Positions 50,503-59,987 of a DNA stretch of 64,000 bases are shown in pieces. The notes under the pieces are model-generated. The model was not told the DNA's origin, made no database searches, and was given only the letters and a program-made list of their open reading frames with translations. The position numbers and the translations under genes are program-made. This stretch comes from Phycisphaerae bacterium (GTDB lineage: Bacteria; Planctomycetota; Phycisphaerae; UBA1845; PWPN01), in the NCBI GenBank assembly GCA_018003015.1, contig JAGNEZ010000019.1, positions 1 to 64,000 of the forward strand. Reading direction: 5' to 3'. The stretch's first letter is position 1. Every line of letters begins with the position of its first letter.

Positions 50503-52983
50503 TCAGACCAGCCCCACGCGCCTGCGAACCGTCCATTCGACGACGAGCAGCGACACGAGGGCCAAGTACCAAATCCAGGGATGATCCCCCACCAGACGGA
50601 TGCGCTCACTCTGTCGGAACTCCGCCTGACCGGCAGACGCCCGAATACGATCCAGAAGCCGGGGAAGATCCGCCAGGGGCACGTACTGCCCGCCGACCAC
50701 CTCCGTCCGAGCGGCCATGCGCCTCAGGGTCTCGAGATCGGCCAGCGGCTCCGCGAGTTCCTGATCCACCAAGGCCACCACAAATGCAGCCTGAACCTTG
50801 TCCACGAGCTGCTCACCCGCGCGGGCGACGACTTCAACGTGGTATTCGCCAACGCGGTCTGGCGTCAGCCTGGCCTCGAAACCACCCTTTGCCCGCACAA
50901 ACTGCACCGGAAGCACCGTACCGCCGGGCACCTTCAGCGATCCAGTCACTCGAATTCCGGCCGGTTCCTGCCCTGTATCGGGATCGATGACTCCTGCTCG
51001 CAGCTGGACCGAGTCTACCCCCGGCCGAAGACGCGCCAGGTCGTATCTCGGACGATCGGTGCTCGCCCAAACGTTCGGCCGACGGTCGGCCAGCCATAGC
51101 ACCAACTGCCTCCAGAATCGCTGCTGCAGCTCGCGGCCCCGCGGGTCGGAAAACGACCACTGCCAGGTTGAATCGAAGGCTAATACGCCCACTCGCCCTC
51201 TGCCGGACTGCTGGACCACCATCAGCGGACTGTCATCCATGCTCCTGAGCAGCACCTCGGCCGAGGGAGCCGGACGGGCAAGCCGGGCACATCCCGCGAA
51301 CGGCGGCAGCCGCACCCACGCCGCCCCGCTCGTGGCAACGTCCGGATCCAGCCGGCAGACCGGATGGACGCGCCCGGCATCCGTCAGCTCGAAAGGCACC
51401 GGCCCGGGCAGCTCGCCAACGGCCGATCCGCCAACCGGAAGCACCTCCGCCAGCGGGCCGTCAGCCAACCCTCCCCCCATCGTTCGTACACACCCAACAA
51501 GCACCAGCCCGCATTGGCCCCCCACCACGGCATCACGAAGCTCGGCCTGGATGGCCGGCGTCAGAAATCCCGACTCAATGTCCCCGATCAGCACCACACG
51601 ATGACGACCCAACTCGGACCCAAGACCGCCACCCTCGCCGCGGTTGGCCTTGCGAACCAGTTGGTCGACATCCAGGCGGGTCACCCGCAACTCCCGGGCC
51701 GCGGCCAGAGCCCGCACGATCGCCGCCCGCTCATAGCGCGGGCGATCCACATACAAAACGGATATCGAATCCTGACTCACGCGGACAAACTGGGAGAGCT
51801 CCGCCGGCTCCGTGACCCCGGCCGCCGTCTTGGCTTCCACCGTCACCCGGTGCAGCCCCCCGTCGCTCATCGCCGGCGAGAACTCGATCCGCACCGACTC
51901 GCGAGGCAGGGTCGGCTCCACCCTCTTCGATGCGACTCGAACGTCGTCGATCAGCAGGGAAACCTCGACCTGCTGGCTCGCCAGCCCTGTGGCCAGAAAC
52001 TCGGCCGCGACCGGCAGCCGGTTGTCGATGGCAATCTGCGACGGAGCGTCCAGTCGCCGTCCCTGCAGCCCCCGAACCTGTCCCACGGGCTGATCGCTGC
52101 CCACCCCCACTGCGTACAAGGGAATCCCCAGAGCCGCCAGATCAATGCCCACCTCCTCGGGCCGAGAGAGTACCGAAGCATTGTCCCTCCCGTCGGAAAT
52201 GGCGATGACCCCCGCCACCTTCCGGCGGGTCTGTTCCAGGGCACCAGCCACCTGCCGAACCGCTTCCGCCAATGCGGTCGAACCCCCTTCGCCATCCAGA
52301 TCCGCCGCCCCGCCAGACTTCGCTTCACGATCGAAGACGAACCACCGAATGTCCACGGACTCGCCGAGCCGATCCAGCGAAGCACCCGCTCGATCCACGC
52401 TCGCCTTCACGGCTTCCAGGCGGGTCATGAACGATGACCGGCTTGCGTCGCCGACAGGAACGGCGTCACGAACAGTCATCGAGCGGGAGTTGTCCAGGGC
52501 GAATCCAATGGCTGCGCGCTCGCGAACCACATGGGTCCACTGCAACACCGGCCCGATCACGACCATCAGAACCACGAACACAACCAGCACCCTGACTCCC
52601 GGCAGTAACCAGCGCCAAGGAAACGACAGCGATCGGTTCGTCCGTTGATAACTCCGCCACAGCCACAGAACCGACAGGATCCCCGTGACCAGGCAGGCGT
52701 ATACCGGCATCGAGGAATCGAACGCAGGCCTGAAAACCATCACCGCCAGAACCACGACCAGGACCACGACCGATAAAACCAGCCATCGGGTCCGGCGACC
52801 GGTAGGACGACTGCCCTGGATAACGTACCGACCGAGCTCCAGCAATAACAGGCCAGCTGCGGCCGCCCACAACCAGCCCGCCAGGTCCGGAGTGTCAACT
52901 TCAAACGTGACGAAACCCATGGCTCCTGAATCATGATACTCCCGATAACCGCCGCGAGCGATCAGCGCCACGACCCCCTCCAT
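50503..52983 (-). CDS. VWA-domain membrane protein with GATase-like domain
   Basis: The 826-residue product has hydrophobic segments near the N-terminus (LAGWLWAAAAGLLLLELG, TRWLVLSVVVLVVVLAVMVF, VLVVFVVLMVVIGPVL) and one at the C-terminus (WIWYLALVSLLVVEW). A von Willebrand A domain has the MIDAS loop FALDNSRSMT and VAGVIAISDGRDN. The central part carries a class I glutamine-amidotransferase-like fold, VLYVDRPRYERAAIVRAL and RHRVVLIGDIESGF. This arrangement is common in planctomycetes as an uncharacterised membrane protein. ATG 52983 or ATG 52920 (MGFVTFEVD) may be the start; the second has GGAG very close. No function is known. Confidence 0.78.
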   Translation of the reverse strand: MEGVVALIARGGYREYHDSGAMGFVTFEVDTPDLAGWLWAAAAGLLLLELGRYVIQGSRPTGRRTRWLVLSVVVLVVVLAVMVFRPAFDSSMPVYACLVTGILSVLWLWRSYQRTNRSLSFPWRWLLPGVRVLVVFVVLMVVIGPVLQWTHVVRERAAIGFALDNSRSMTVRDAVPVGDASRSSFMTRLEAVKASVDRAGASLDRLGESVDIRWFVFDREAKSGGAADLDGEGGSTALAEAVRQVAGALEQTRRKVAGVIAISDGRDNASVLSRPEEVGIDLAALGIPLYAVGVGSDQPVGQVRGLQGRRLDAPSQIAIDNRLPVAAEFLATGLASQQVEVSLLIDDVRVASKRVEPTLPRESVRIEFSPAMSDGGLHRVTVEAKTAAGVTEPAELSQFVRVSQDSISVLYVDRPRYERAAIVRALAAARELRVTRLDVDQLVRKANRGEGGGLGSELGRHRVVLIGDIESGFLTPAIQAELRDAVVGGQCGLVLVGCVRTMGGGLADGPLAEVLPVGGSAVGELPGPVPFELTDAGRVHPVCRLDPDVATSGAAWVRLPPFAGCARLARPAPSAEVLLRSMDDSPLMVVQQSGRGRVGVLAFDSTWQWSFSDPRGRELQQRFWRQLVLWLADRRPNVWASTDRPRYDLARLRPGVDSVQLRAGVIDPDTGQEPAGIRVTGSLKVPGGTVLPVQFVRAKGGFEARLTPDRVGEYHVEVVARAGEQLVDKVQAAFVVALVDQELAEPLADLETLRRMAARTEVVGGQYVPLADLPRLLDRIRASAGQAEFRQSERIRLVGDHPWIWYLALVSLLVVEWTVRRRVGLV

Positions 52984-53104
52984 TCACGACCCCCGCCACC
53001 CATCTGCCAAAGCACCTCCCCGGGTATGCCGAAATAGAGAGTATCCAGACCGTGTTTCTGGATGTGATTCATAACCCAGTGGCTCCGCCCTGCGTCCCAG
53101 AACC

Positions 53105-54208
53105 ATGTCCATGAATCTGACCCGAGTCCTGATCGTCGATGACAGCGCGGTGGTCAGGAAGATCCTGGCCACCACTCTGGGAAGCGATCCGCGAATCGAG
53201 GTGGTCGGGGCTGCAACCGACGGCCGAGACGCCTTGGTGAAAATCCACTCGCTACGCCCCGATGTGGTCACGCTGGACGTGGAGATGCCCAGACTCAACG
53301 GCCTGGGCGTCCTGGAACGCGTGCCCAGCCGGGCACCCGTGGCATTCGTCATGGTTTCTTCGTTGACCCAGTCCGGCGCCCGGATCACCATGGAAGCCCT
53401 GCACAAGGGAGCGTTTGATTTCGTCACCAAGCCGCGCCCGGGTCGCATGACCGGATCCGCCGATTTCCGCACCCGCCTCTGCGAACGCGTGCTGGCAGCG
53501 GCCCGCAACAAGTACCGGCGACGTGTGATCTCCTCCAGGACAATCCCGACCAACGCCCCGTCGCTGCCACCCAGCCAGGTCCGAGGCTGGGTCGTCGCGA
53601 TCGGTATCAGTTGCGGCGGCCCGCAGACACTCATGGAAATGCTCCCCGCGTTCCCCAGCGACTTCCCCCCCATCTTGCTGACGCAGCACATGCCTGCCGC
53701 GTTCACCTCCTCCTTCGCCAGGTACCTCAACGCCGCCTCTTCCATGACCGTTGTGCAGGCCACGCACCTCGCTCGTATTGAAAGCGGACACGTCTACGTC
53801 GCCCCCGGAAACCGACATCTCCGCATCAACCGCCGCAACGCCTCCCTGGTCATCGAACTCGACGACGGCCCCAAAGTCAGCGGGCACCGCCCTTCCGCTG
53901 ACACCCTCTTCGATTCCGTGGCCCGCACCTGCGGCCCCTTCGCGATCGGCATCATCATGACCGGAATGGGCGCCGACGGCGCCCAAGGCCTTCGCCAGAT
54001 GAGGCAGAATGGAGCCTGGACCATCGCCCAGGATGAACAAACCAGCCTCGTCTATGGCATGCCCAAAGAAGCCGTCAGGATCGGGGCGGCCGACGGCGTC
54101 GTTCCGCTTCCCAAGATCCCCCTGACGGTTGCCCGACTGATGTCACGCGGACCCAAGAAAGCCACAACCAGCCCTCAAACCCAGTCTCTCCAACTGTCGA
54201 TAACTTGA
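53105..54208 (+). CDS. cheB: CheB-type protein-glutamate methylesterase
   Basis: The 367-residue protein has a receiver domain (about 1-125; D58 in VVTLDVEMPRLNG) and a CheB methylesterase domain with the catalytic triad S169 (IGISCGGP), H195 (TQHMPA) and D291 (MTGMGADGA). CheB removes methyl groups from chemoreceptors and resets sensing. No cheA, cheR, cheW or receptor gene is in the window, so this is an orphan gene here. The start is ATG 53105 or ATG 53111. Confidence 0.9.
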   Translation: MSMNLTRVLIVDDSAVVRKILATTLGSDPRIEVVGAATDGRDALVKIHSLRPDVVTLDVEMPRLNGLGVLERVPSRAPVAFVMVSSLTQSGARITMEALHKGAFDFVTKPRPGRMTGSADFRTRLCERVLAAARNKYRRRVISSRTIPTNAPSLPPSQVRGWVVAIGISCGGPQTLMEMLPAFPSDFPPILLTQHMPAAFTSSFARYLNAASSMTVVQATHLARIESGHVYVAPGNRHLRINRRNASLVIELDDGPKVSGHRPSADTLFDSVARTCGPFAIGIIMTGMGADGAQGLRQMRQNGAWTIAQDEQTSLVYGMPKEAVRIGAADGVVPLPKIPLTVARLMSRGPKKATTSPQTQSLQLSIT

Positions 54209-54234
54209 TCTGAAGGCCCACCCCGGTCTACAGT
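54205..54234 (+). promoter_or_regulatory. Promoter of the secreted protein at 54306
   Basis: TTGATC at 54205-54210 and TACAGT at 54229-54234 with an 18-base spacer overlap the cheB stop codon. The arrangement copies that at 20400: the same TTGATCTGA string, then a TACA(C/G)T box. Confidence 0.4.
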
Positions 54235-54305
54235 AGGGTAGCGACCCCACAGTGCGAGGAGGCCCGGTACGCCCCCTTTTCAGTCTCGCTGAAAGGACCG
54301 CTCGG

Positions 54306-55712
54306 ATGAGTACACGGATCACGCCCCCACGGACTTCATGGAATGCAGCCTGCATCGCAACCGCTGCAACCCTCCTCCTCGGCACCGCCACGACCTGGGG
54401 GCAGGGCTTCACCGGCGGCATCTCCTACAACCGCGCTCACTCGCCTTCACTCAGCGGCCCGTCCAGATCGCTGACCAACAGCTTCGCCATGATGTCCGGC
54501 CAATCGCCGGCCAACGGCCTGGACACTCGGCGCTTCGGGGCAGCCAATACCATCCAGAACGCAAACGCCATGAGCTCTTGGCAGCGAATGGGTGCCCGAT
54601 CGCGGGCCAACACCGCCCTGTCGTCCCCCTTCGGCCAACAAGGCCGCGCATCATTGACCAGATTGGCCGTCACCGGAAGCAGCCTCGCAAGCCCCGCAGC
54701 CGCCCCGGGCCTCAACTATCGACCGGCGAACCCGGGCAACTTGCTCACCAGACTCACCCCGGGCGGCAGCCGGCGCGGCCCGTCCATCGGTGACGTCGTC
54801 CAGGGAAGCCGGAGCTTCGACGCGACGGTGATCAGTTGGCAGAACACCACCAACTACTACGCAGGCGGTTTCCTGCCCAGCTCCGCAACCAACATGAACA
54901 TGCCCACTTCTGAAAACCAGGTTCAAACTGCAAAAACCACTACCCCCAGGACCACGAGCGGCCCCGCCCCAGATGGGAGCGAGACGCCCGTCGAGCCAAC
55001 CCAGATCATCACACCCGGCGCCGGGCAATTCACGCCCATCGAGGCTGAACGCCAGCGATTGGAGGCTGACCGCCAACTCATCGAGGAGCGAAGGAGTAGC
55101 TACGAGGCCAGGGGCAAGGAGCGATTCAAGCAGGTCCGCTACCAGGAAGCCAGAGACCTGTTGATGCTCGCGGAAACGGTCGCCCAGAACGACCTCGAGC
55201 AACGCGCCCGAGTCAGGCTGCTCTTGTTCTATACCCATATCGCGACCGAGGAATACAACCAGGCAACCGCTGACCTCAGATGGCTTGCCACATTCGATCG
55301 CACCGCCCGCGAGTATCGCGGACTCAAAGCCCTGCAGGAGGCTGTTCGAGATCCGGCGGGATTGAGCAGCACCCTCTTCAGAGACCAACCAGAGTTCGCC
55401 ACCATCAGCACCAAAGTGCGTCTTTCCCTCCCCTCAAAAGAGCCCGCCTATATCGCCATCAGGGCCATGATGGCCTGGGCGGAACGCGACGCTACCGGAG
55501 CCTTGGCGCTCAGTAAGGAGGCCGCGGCAGCGTTCCGCGCCAAGCAACAGGAAGAGGAGAGGAAGAAGTCCGAGAAAGCCCAAGCCCCCGCCCGCGCGAC
55601 AGACGAGAGCGCCCGACTCTACGAGGAAATGAACGAGTGGCCCATCCATTTCACGGCGATGATGTCCAAGGCCGCTGCAGCGGTCGCAGCGACCCCGTCA
55701 GCTCGCCCATGA
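54306..55712 (+). CDS. Secreted protein of unknown function with helical C-terminus
   Basis: The 468-residue product has a signal peptide (about 1-33, WNAACIATAATLLLGTATT). Residues 35-245 are low-complexity, rich in Ser, Ala, Asn, Pro and Gly. A coiled-coil-like segment follows (ERQRLEADRQLIEERRSSYE), then TPR-like helices (KQVRYQEARDLLMLAETVAQ, EYNQATADLRWLATFD) and a charged end. It may be a surface or periplasmic scaffold. No family is recognised. GAAAGGA precedes ATG 54306. Confidence 0.65.
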   Translation: MSTRITPPRTSWNAACIATAATLLLGTATTWGQGFTGGISYNRAHSPSLSGPSRSLTNSFAMMSGQSPANGLDTRRFGAANTIQNANAMSSWQRMGARSRANTALSSPFGQQGRASLTRLAVTGSSLASPAAAPGLNYRPANPGNLLTRLTPGGSRRGPSIGDVVQGSRSFDATVISWQNTTNYYAGGFLPSSATNMNMPTSENQVQTAKTTTPRTTSGPAPDGSETPVEPTQIITPGAGQFTPIEAERQRLEADRQLIEERRSSYEARGKERFKQVRYQEARDLLMLAETVAQNDLEQRARVRLLLFYTHIATEEYNQATADLRWLATFDRTAREYRGLKALQEAVRDPAGLSSTLFRDQPEFATISTKVRLSLPSKEPAYIAIRAMMAWAERDATGALALSKEAAAAFRAKQQEEERKKSEKAQAPARATDESARLYEEMNEWPIHFTAMMSKAAAAVAATPSARP

Positions 55713-55730
55713 TGGCGTAAGAAAACCACC

Positions 55731-55752
55731 GGCCGGCCCTGAACAGCCGGCC
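55731..55752 (+). terminator. Hairpin after the 54306 gene
   Basis: GGCCGGC (55731-55737) pairs perfectly with GCCGGCC (55746-55752) across an 8-base loop, 18 bases after the stop. There is no T-run, so it is a weak or factor-assisted terminator at best. Confidence 0.4.
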
Positions 55753-55879
55753 CGCCCGGGGCCATAACCAGGTCCCCTAGACCGCGCCGTAAGGAAGACG
55801 CCAACGACCAAACCGGGCGAATCTCCAGGAGGCCCGTCGGGTATTGACTTGCCGGCCCCATGAACCGATAGTGCCATCC

Positions 55880-57985
55880 ATGAGCGACGCATCAGCGATA
55901 CGCAGGCTGACCTGGCGGCCATACCCGTTTATCTGGCGGTCGCTCCTCCTCCACTCAGTGGTCTTCGCCCTGTGTTTGTTCCTGTCCTTCATGGCCGCCT
56001 ACGGACCCTACCCCCCCGAGCGAAACAGCGTTTTCGACTTTGGATCAGGCTACTACTACTACCATCCTGCCGCAGACAAGGGAACCGGAACCGGTCAGGA
56101 ACTCGTCTACTGGTTCTCGCGCGAGTTCCTGACATTCCTCCCCGTCGCCCTTGTCATTAAAATAGCGGTTTTTGGTTTTCTTGGGATTTATAGGGAGTCA
56201 TGGCGGTACGTCGGCCTGAGCGACGTATTCAGAATCACCACCGCCTCCTACATCAGCGCTTTCCTCTGCGTGGCAATGGCCTATCTCGGCACCTACGTGC
56301 TCATCCCCGCCGGTGTACTGTCCGAGCCCCCCGCCAAGTGGGTCCCCGACCGGGTCCTGCTGCTGGACTGGTTCTTCACTATGGTCCTGGTGGCCTCGGC
56401 CCGCATCAGCTACCGACTCTACTACGAGAAAGTCTACGATCCCACCGATGCGTCGGGAACGCGCCTGCTCATCGTCGGAGCCGGCGACGTGGGGGACTCC
56501 ATCCTCCGCGAAGTCGTCCGCGACACCACCGCCCGCTACCACGTCATCGGACTCCTCGACGACAATCCCCGCAAACACGGAACACGAATTCGCGGCGTCG
56601 ATGTGCTCGGGCCACCGGAAGCACTCCCGACCATCGCCGAGAAACAAGAGGTCCAGGAAGTCCTCTTCGCCATGCCCGACGCGCCTCAAAAACGTATCCG
56701 GGAACTCGTGAATCGCTGCACCAGGCAGGGCCTGAATCTCCGCTTCCGCACCGTGCCCGCGGTCAGCGATCTGATCGCAGGACGAGTCGAGATCAGTCAG
56801 ATCAAGCCCGTCGATATCGAGGACCTGCTCGGCCGAGACCCCATCACCCTGGATAGCGATGCCATCGGCGACTACCTCCGGGACAAGGTCGTGCTGGTCA
56901 CCGGCGCCGGCGGATCCATCGGCTCCGAAATGTGCCGCCAGATCTGCCGGTTCAAGCCCCGGCGATTGCTGCTCCTCGAACGCATGGAAAACGCACTCTT
57001 CGAGATCAATCGCCAGTTGGCCCGCAGCTTCCCGGACATCGACCGGGTGCCTTGCGTGGCCGACATCGGCGACTTCGATCGGATCCGGCAGATCCTGCGA
57101 ACCGAGCGCCCCACCGCCATCTTCCACGCCGCCGCCCACAAGCACGTGCCTATGATGGAGTGGAATCCCGGAGAGGCCATCAAGAACAACATCGTCGGCA
57201 CGCGAGTGCTGGCCGATGCCGCCAACGAGCACGGGATCGCCAAGTTCGTGATGATCTCCACCGACAAGGCCGTCAACCCCACCAGCGTGATGGGCTGCAC
57301 CAAACGAGTGGCGGAGATGTACGTCCAGCAACTGTCCGCGGCAACCGGCGGCAAGACCGAATTCGTCACCGTCCGGTTCGGAAACGTCCTCGGCAGCAGC
57401 GGAAGCGTGGTCCCCATCTTCAAGGAACAGATCGCACGCGGCGGCCCAGTGACCATCACCCATCGCGACATGGTCCGCTACTTCATGACCATCCCCGAGG
57501 CCTCTCAACTCGTGCTCCAGGCCGGAGCCATGGGCAAGGGCGGTGAGATCTTCCTCCTGGATATGGGCGAACCGGTCCGTATCCTCCAATTGGCCGAGAC
57601 CCTCATCACCCTGTGTGGCCTTCGCCCCAAGGACGACATCGAAATCGTTGAGACCGGTATGCGCCCAGGAGAAAAGCTCTTCGAAGAACTGTCTATCACC
57701 GGAGAAGACGTCAGCCGTACCGCCCACCCCAAAATCGGCATCATCAAGAAGCGACCCGAAGACTTCAACCGCGTCTGCCAGCGCATCCAGCTCCTGGTCA
57801 GCATCGCTGATACGGCCACATCCGAAGAGATCCGGCGCGAACTCCAGGCAACCGTCCCGGAATACACCCCTTCCGTCCCCGCCCCGGCACCCAGGCCCGC
57901 CGCCGCCCCGGACCGAACCCACCTCTCCCTGGCCGGCAACTCACCCAACCCCGAGCCCAACCGCGCATCCCCATCCCCCAGATAG
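55880..57985 (+). CDS. UDP-sugar 4,6-dehydratase of the PglF/CapD/WbpM type
   Basis: The 701-residue membrane protein has four hydrophobic segments in the first 190 residues, a CoA-binding-like domain with LLIVGAGDVGDSILREVV, and a C-terminal short-chain dehydrogenase domain with VLVTGAGGSIGSEMCRQ, FHAAAHKHVPMMEWNP, STDKAVNPTSVMGCTKR and FGNVLGSSGSVVP. Members convert UDP-GlcNAc to a 4-keto-6-deoxy sugar, the first step of bacillosamine, FucNAc or QuiNAc synthesis. As in WbpM relatives, Met replaces the usual catalytic Tyr. It probably feeds the glycan cluster at 672-14430. The C-terminus is Pro-rich. TTG 55844 is an alternative start. Confidence 0.88.
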   Translation: MSDASAIRRLTWRPYPFIWRSLLLHSVVFALCLFLSFMAAYGPYPPERNSVFDFGSGYYYYHPAADKGTGTGQELVYWFSREFLTFLPVALVIKIAVFGFLGIYRESWRYVGLSDVFRITTASYISAFLCVAMAYLGTYVLIPAGVLSEPPAKWVPDRVLLLDWFFTMVLVASARISYRLYYEKVYDPTDASGTRLLIVGAGDVGDSILREVVRDTTARYHVIGLLDDNPRKHGTRIRGVDVLGPPEALPTIAEKQEVQEVLFAMPDAPQKRIRELVNRCTRQGLNLRFRTVPAVSDLIAGRVEISQIKPVDIEDLLGRDPITLDSDAIGDYLRDKVVLVTGAGGSIGSEMCRQICRFKPRRLLLLERMENALFEINRQLARSFPDIDRVPCVADIGDFDRIRQILRTERPTAIFHAAAHKHVPMMEWNPGEAIKNNIVGTRVLADAANEHGIAKFVMISTDKAVNPTSVMGCTKRVAEMYVQQLSAATGGKTEFVTVRFGNVLGSSGSVVPIFKEQIARGGPVTITHRDMVRYFMTIPEASQLVLQAGAMGKGGEIFLLDMGEPVRILQLAETLITLCGLRPKDDIEIVETGMRPGEKLFEELSITGEDVSRTAHPKIGIIKKRPEDFNRVCQRIQLLVSIADTATSEEIRRELQATVPEYTPSVPAPAPRPAAAPDRTHLSLAGNSPNPEPNRASPSPR

Positions 57986-58322
57986 TCGACCGCCGCAGCC
58001 GGGAAACCATCGCCGGACCTGAACCCAGGCCCACTCGCCCCCCTCACCCCCTGGACTGCTTCGCCAAGCCAAGAGACCTCCTCACCCAAAGGGCCAGCCC
58101 AGCTTTGACCTCCACCCGAAGTCAAGTATAATCGATTATCCCAAGGCGGCCCTTCGTTCCACCGCCGAGGGGTCCGTTCCACCTTGATGACACTGCCTGC
58201 GAGCCCGAACATGAAACCGCGACGGCCGCAAAACGTATAAGTAAGGGCAGCAATTCCGGTCGTGCGCTGCCTCGAATCGACGACAATGCGAATCGGCTAG
58301 GAAGCTTACCGAGGGCACGGAC
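57986..58322 (+). other. Long leader region of the FHA-kinase gene
   Basis: The 337 bases hold a strong promoter (separate entry) and then about 185 bases of leader before GTG 58323. A 17-codon frame starting at ATG 58192 and another -10-like TATAAG near 58236 are seen, but nothing conclusive. No known riboswitch was recognised. Confidence 0.4.
58105..58132 (+). promoter_or_regulatory. Strong sigma-70-type promoter
   Basis: TTGACC (58105-58110), a 16-base spacer and a perfect TATAAT (58127-58132) make the best housekeeping promoter in the window. It points at the FHA-kinase gene 190 bases downstream. Confidence 0.65.
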
Positions 58323-59987
58323 GTGGCAACTCTGATGGTACTGCAGGGTCCCGACAAAGGGCGAACCTACCGCACCCTCAACGAAATCGCCGTCCTCGGC
58401 CGCGAGAGCGACCAGATCCCCCTCACCGATCGAACCGTGTCTCGCCGCCATGCCGAACTGCACCCGGAGAACGGCGACTGGGTCCTCCACGACTGCAATA
58501 GCGTGAACGGCTCCTACGTCAACGGCGTCAGGATCCGAAAGCCGGTCAAGCTGAAACACGGCGATCAGATCAAAATCGGGGCCACGCTGCTGGTCTACGC
58601 GGGCGACCAGTCCCGAACCGAACTGAGCCCCGCCCACAGCCCCCGGGACCTGGTCGACCTGGACGTCAGCAGCGCCAACATGGACTCGGCCATCCTCTCC
58701 TCGGTATCCAGCGAGGAATCGGTCATCATCGCCGGCCCGGAACTGGCCGAGGCGGCCAAAGCCTGGCGCGTGATGTCCGAGCTGAGTTCGGCCATCGGGG
58801 CCATCATCGACCCCGACCAGCTCCTCGAACGGGTGATGGACGTCATTCGCGAGGAGCTGCCGGTCGACCACGGTTTCATCCTCATGTACGACAAGGAGAG
58901 CGGCGATCTGATCCCCCGCGTGGTGCGATCCCGGCGCAGCATCCAGGCAAGTAAACAGAAGATCACCACCTCCAAGAAGATCATCCAACATGTCATTGAC
59001 ACACGGGAAGCAGTGCTGTGCACGAACGCGATGACCGATGCCCGGTTCGCCCAGGACGCCGCCCAGGACAGCATCCACAGCTTCGGCCTGCGTTCCGTAA
59101 TCTGCTCGCCAATCATGGTTCGCAGCCAGCTCATGGGTGTGATCCACATCGACTCCGCGGCCGGAGCCCACACCTACACCCGCGAGCAGCTGCGGCTCAT
59201 GGGCGCCATCGGCCAGATGACCGGCCTGGCAGTCCAGAACGCCGAACTGGTCCATCAGCAGATGCAGACCGCCCGGCTGGCGGCTACCGGCGAAACCGTC
59301 GCCTACCTTTCGCACAGCATCAAGAACGTACTCCAAGCCCTCCAAGGCGGCGCCGAAATCGTGGAGATGGGCCTCAAGAAACAGACCCTCGGCACCATCG
59401 CCCAAGGGTGGGCTATCGTCCAACGAAACCTGGCCAGCATCATGCAGATGACCCTCAACATGCTCAACTTCAGTAAGACCCGCGAGCCCAACCTCCGGCC
59501 GTGCAACCTCAACCACATCGTCGCCGACGTGGTCATCGGCCTGCAGCGCAAGGCCGACGAGCAACAGGTCATGCTCCTCACCGACCTCGAGGAACCATTC
59601 CCCCCGATCCCCCTCGATGCCGACGGCATCGAGCAGGCGGCAATGAACCTGATCTCCAATGCCATCGAGGCCGTGGCCGCCAAGACCGGCGTCGTCAACG
59701 TGTCAACCCGTTTCAACGCCAAGGAGGCCATCGCCGACCTGATCGTCTCGGACAACGGCCCGGGAATCGAGCCCACCAAGATCGAAAACCTCTTCGAGCC
59801 GTTCAAGTCAACCAAGGGACAGGGGGGGACCGGCCTCGGGTTGCCGGTCGCTCGCAAGATCGTCCGTGAGCATCACGGACGCATCGTCGTGGAGAGCACC
59901 TCCGGCAAAGGCACTGTCTTCCGCGTCCGGCTGCCCGTCCAGCAAATGCCTCAGGCAAGCGGCGAAACGTACTCGAACGTCGACTAG
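58323..59987 (+). CDS. FHA-GAF sensor histidine kinase
   Basis: The 554-residue protein has an N-terminal FHA domain (about 1-95; GRESDQIPLTDRTVSRRHAEL and NSVNGSYVNG, the phosphothreonine-binding loops), a GAF domain (about 150-305), then a kinase with YLSHSIKNVLQALQGG (H331) and ATPase motifs MNLISNAIEAVAA, VSDNGPGIEP and GGTGLGLPVARKIV. There is no membrane segment, so it is cytosolic and probably reads a phosphoprotein signal through FHA. It starts at GTG 58323. It has no adjacent receiver gene. Planctomycetes encode many Ser/Thr kinases that could supply the FHA ligand; that is inference. Confidence 0.88.
   Translation: MATLMVLQGPDKGRTYRTLNEIAVLGRESDQIPLTDRTVSRRHAELHPENGDWVLHDCNSVNGSYVNGVRIRKPVKLKHGDQIKIGATLLVYAGDQSRTELSPAHSPRDLVDLDVSSANMDSAILSSVSSEESVIIAGPELAEAAKAWRVMSELSSAIGAIIDPDQLLERVMDVIREELPVDHGFILMYDKESGDLIPRVVRSRRSIQASKQKITTSKKIIQHVIDTREAVLCTNAMTDARFAQDAAQDSIHSFGLRSVICSPIMVRSQLMGVIHIDSAAGAHTYTREQLRLMGAIGQMTGLAVQNAELVHQQMQTARLAATGETVAYLSHSIKNVLQALQGGAEIVEMGLKKQTLGTIAQGWAIVQRNLASIMQMTLNMLNFSKTREPNLRPCNLNHIVADVVIGLQRKADEQQVMLLTDLEEPFPPIPLDADGIEQAAMNLISNAIEAVAAKTGVVNVSTRFNAKEAIADLIVSDNGPGIEPTKIENLFEPFKSTKGQGGTGLGLPVARKIVREHHGRIVVESTSGKGTVFRVRLPVQQMPQASGETYSNVD

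Noticed and set aside
56198-57922. 574-codon minus-strand frame
   Set aside because: It is opposite the PglF/CapD-type dehydratase; the sense strand carries all conserved motifs.
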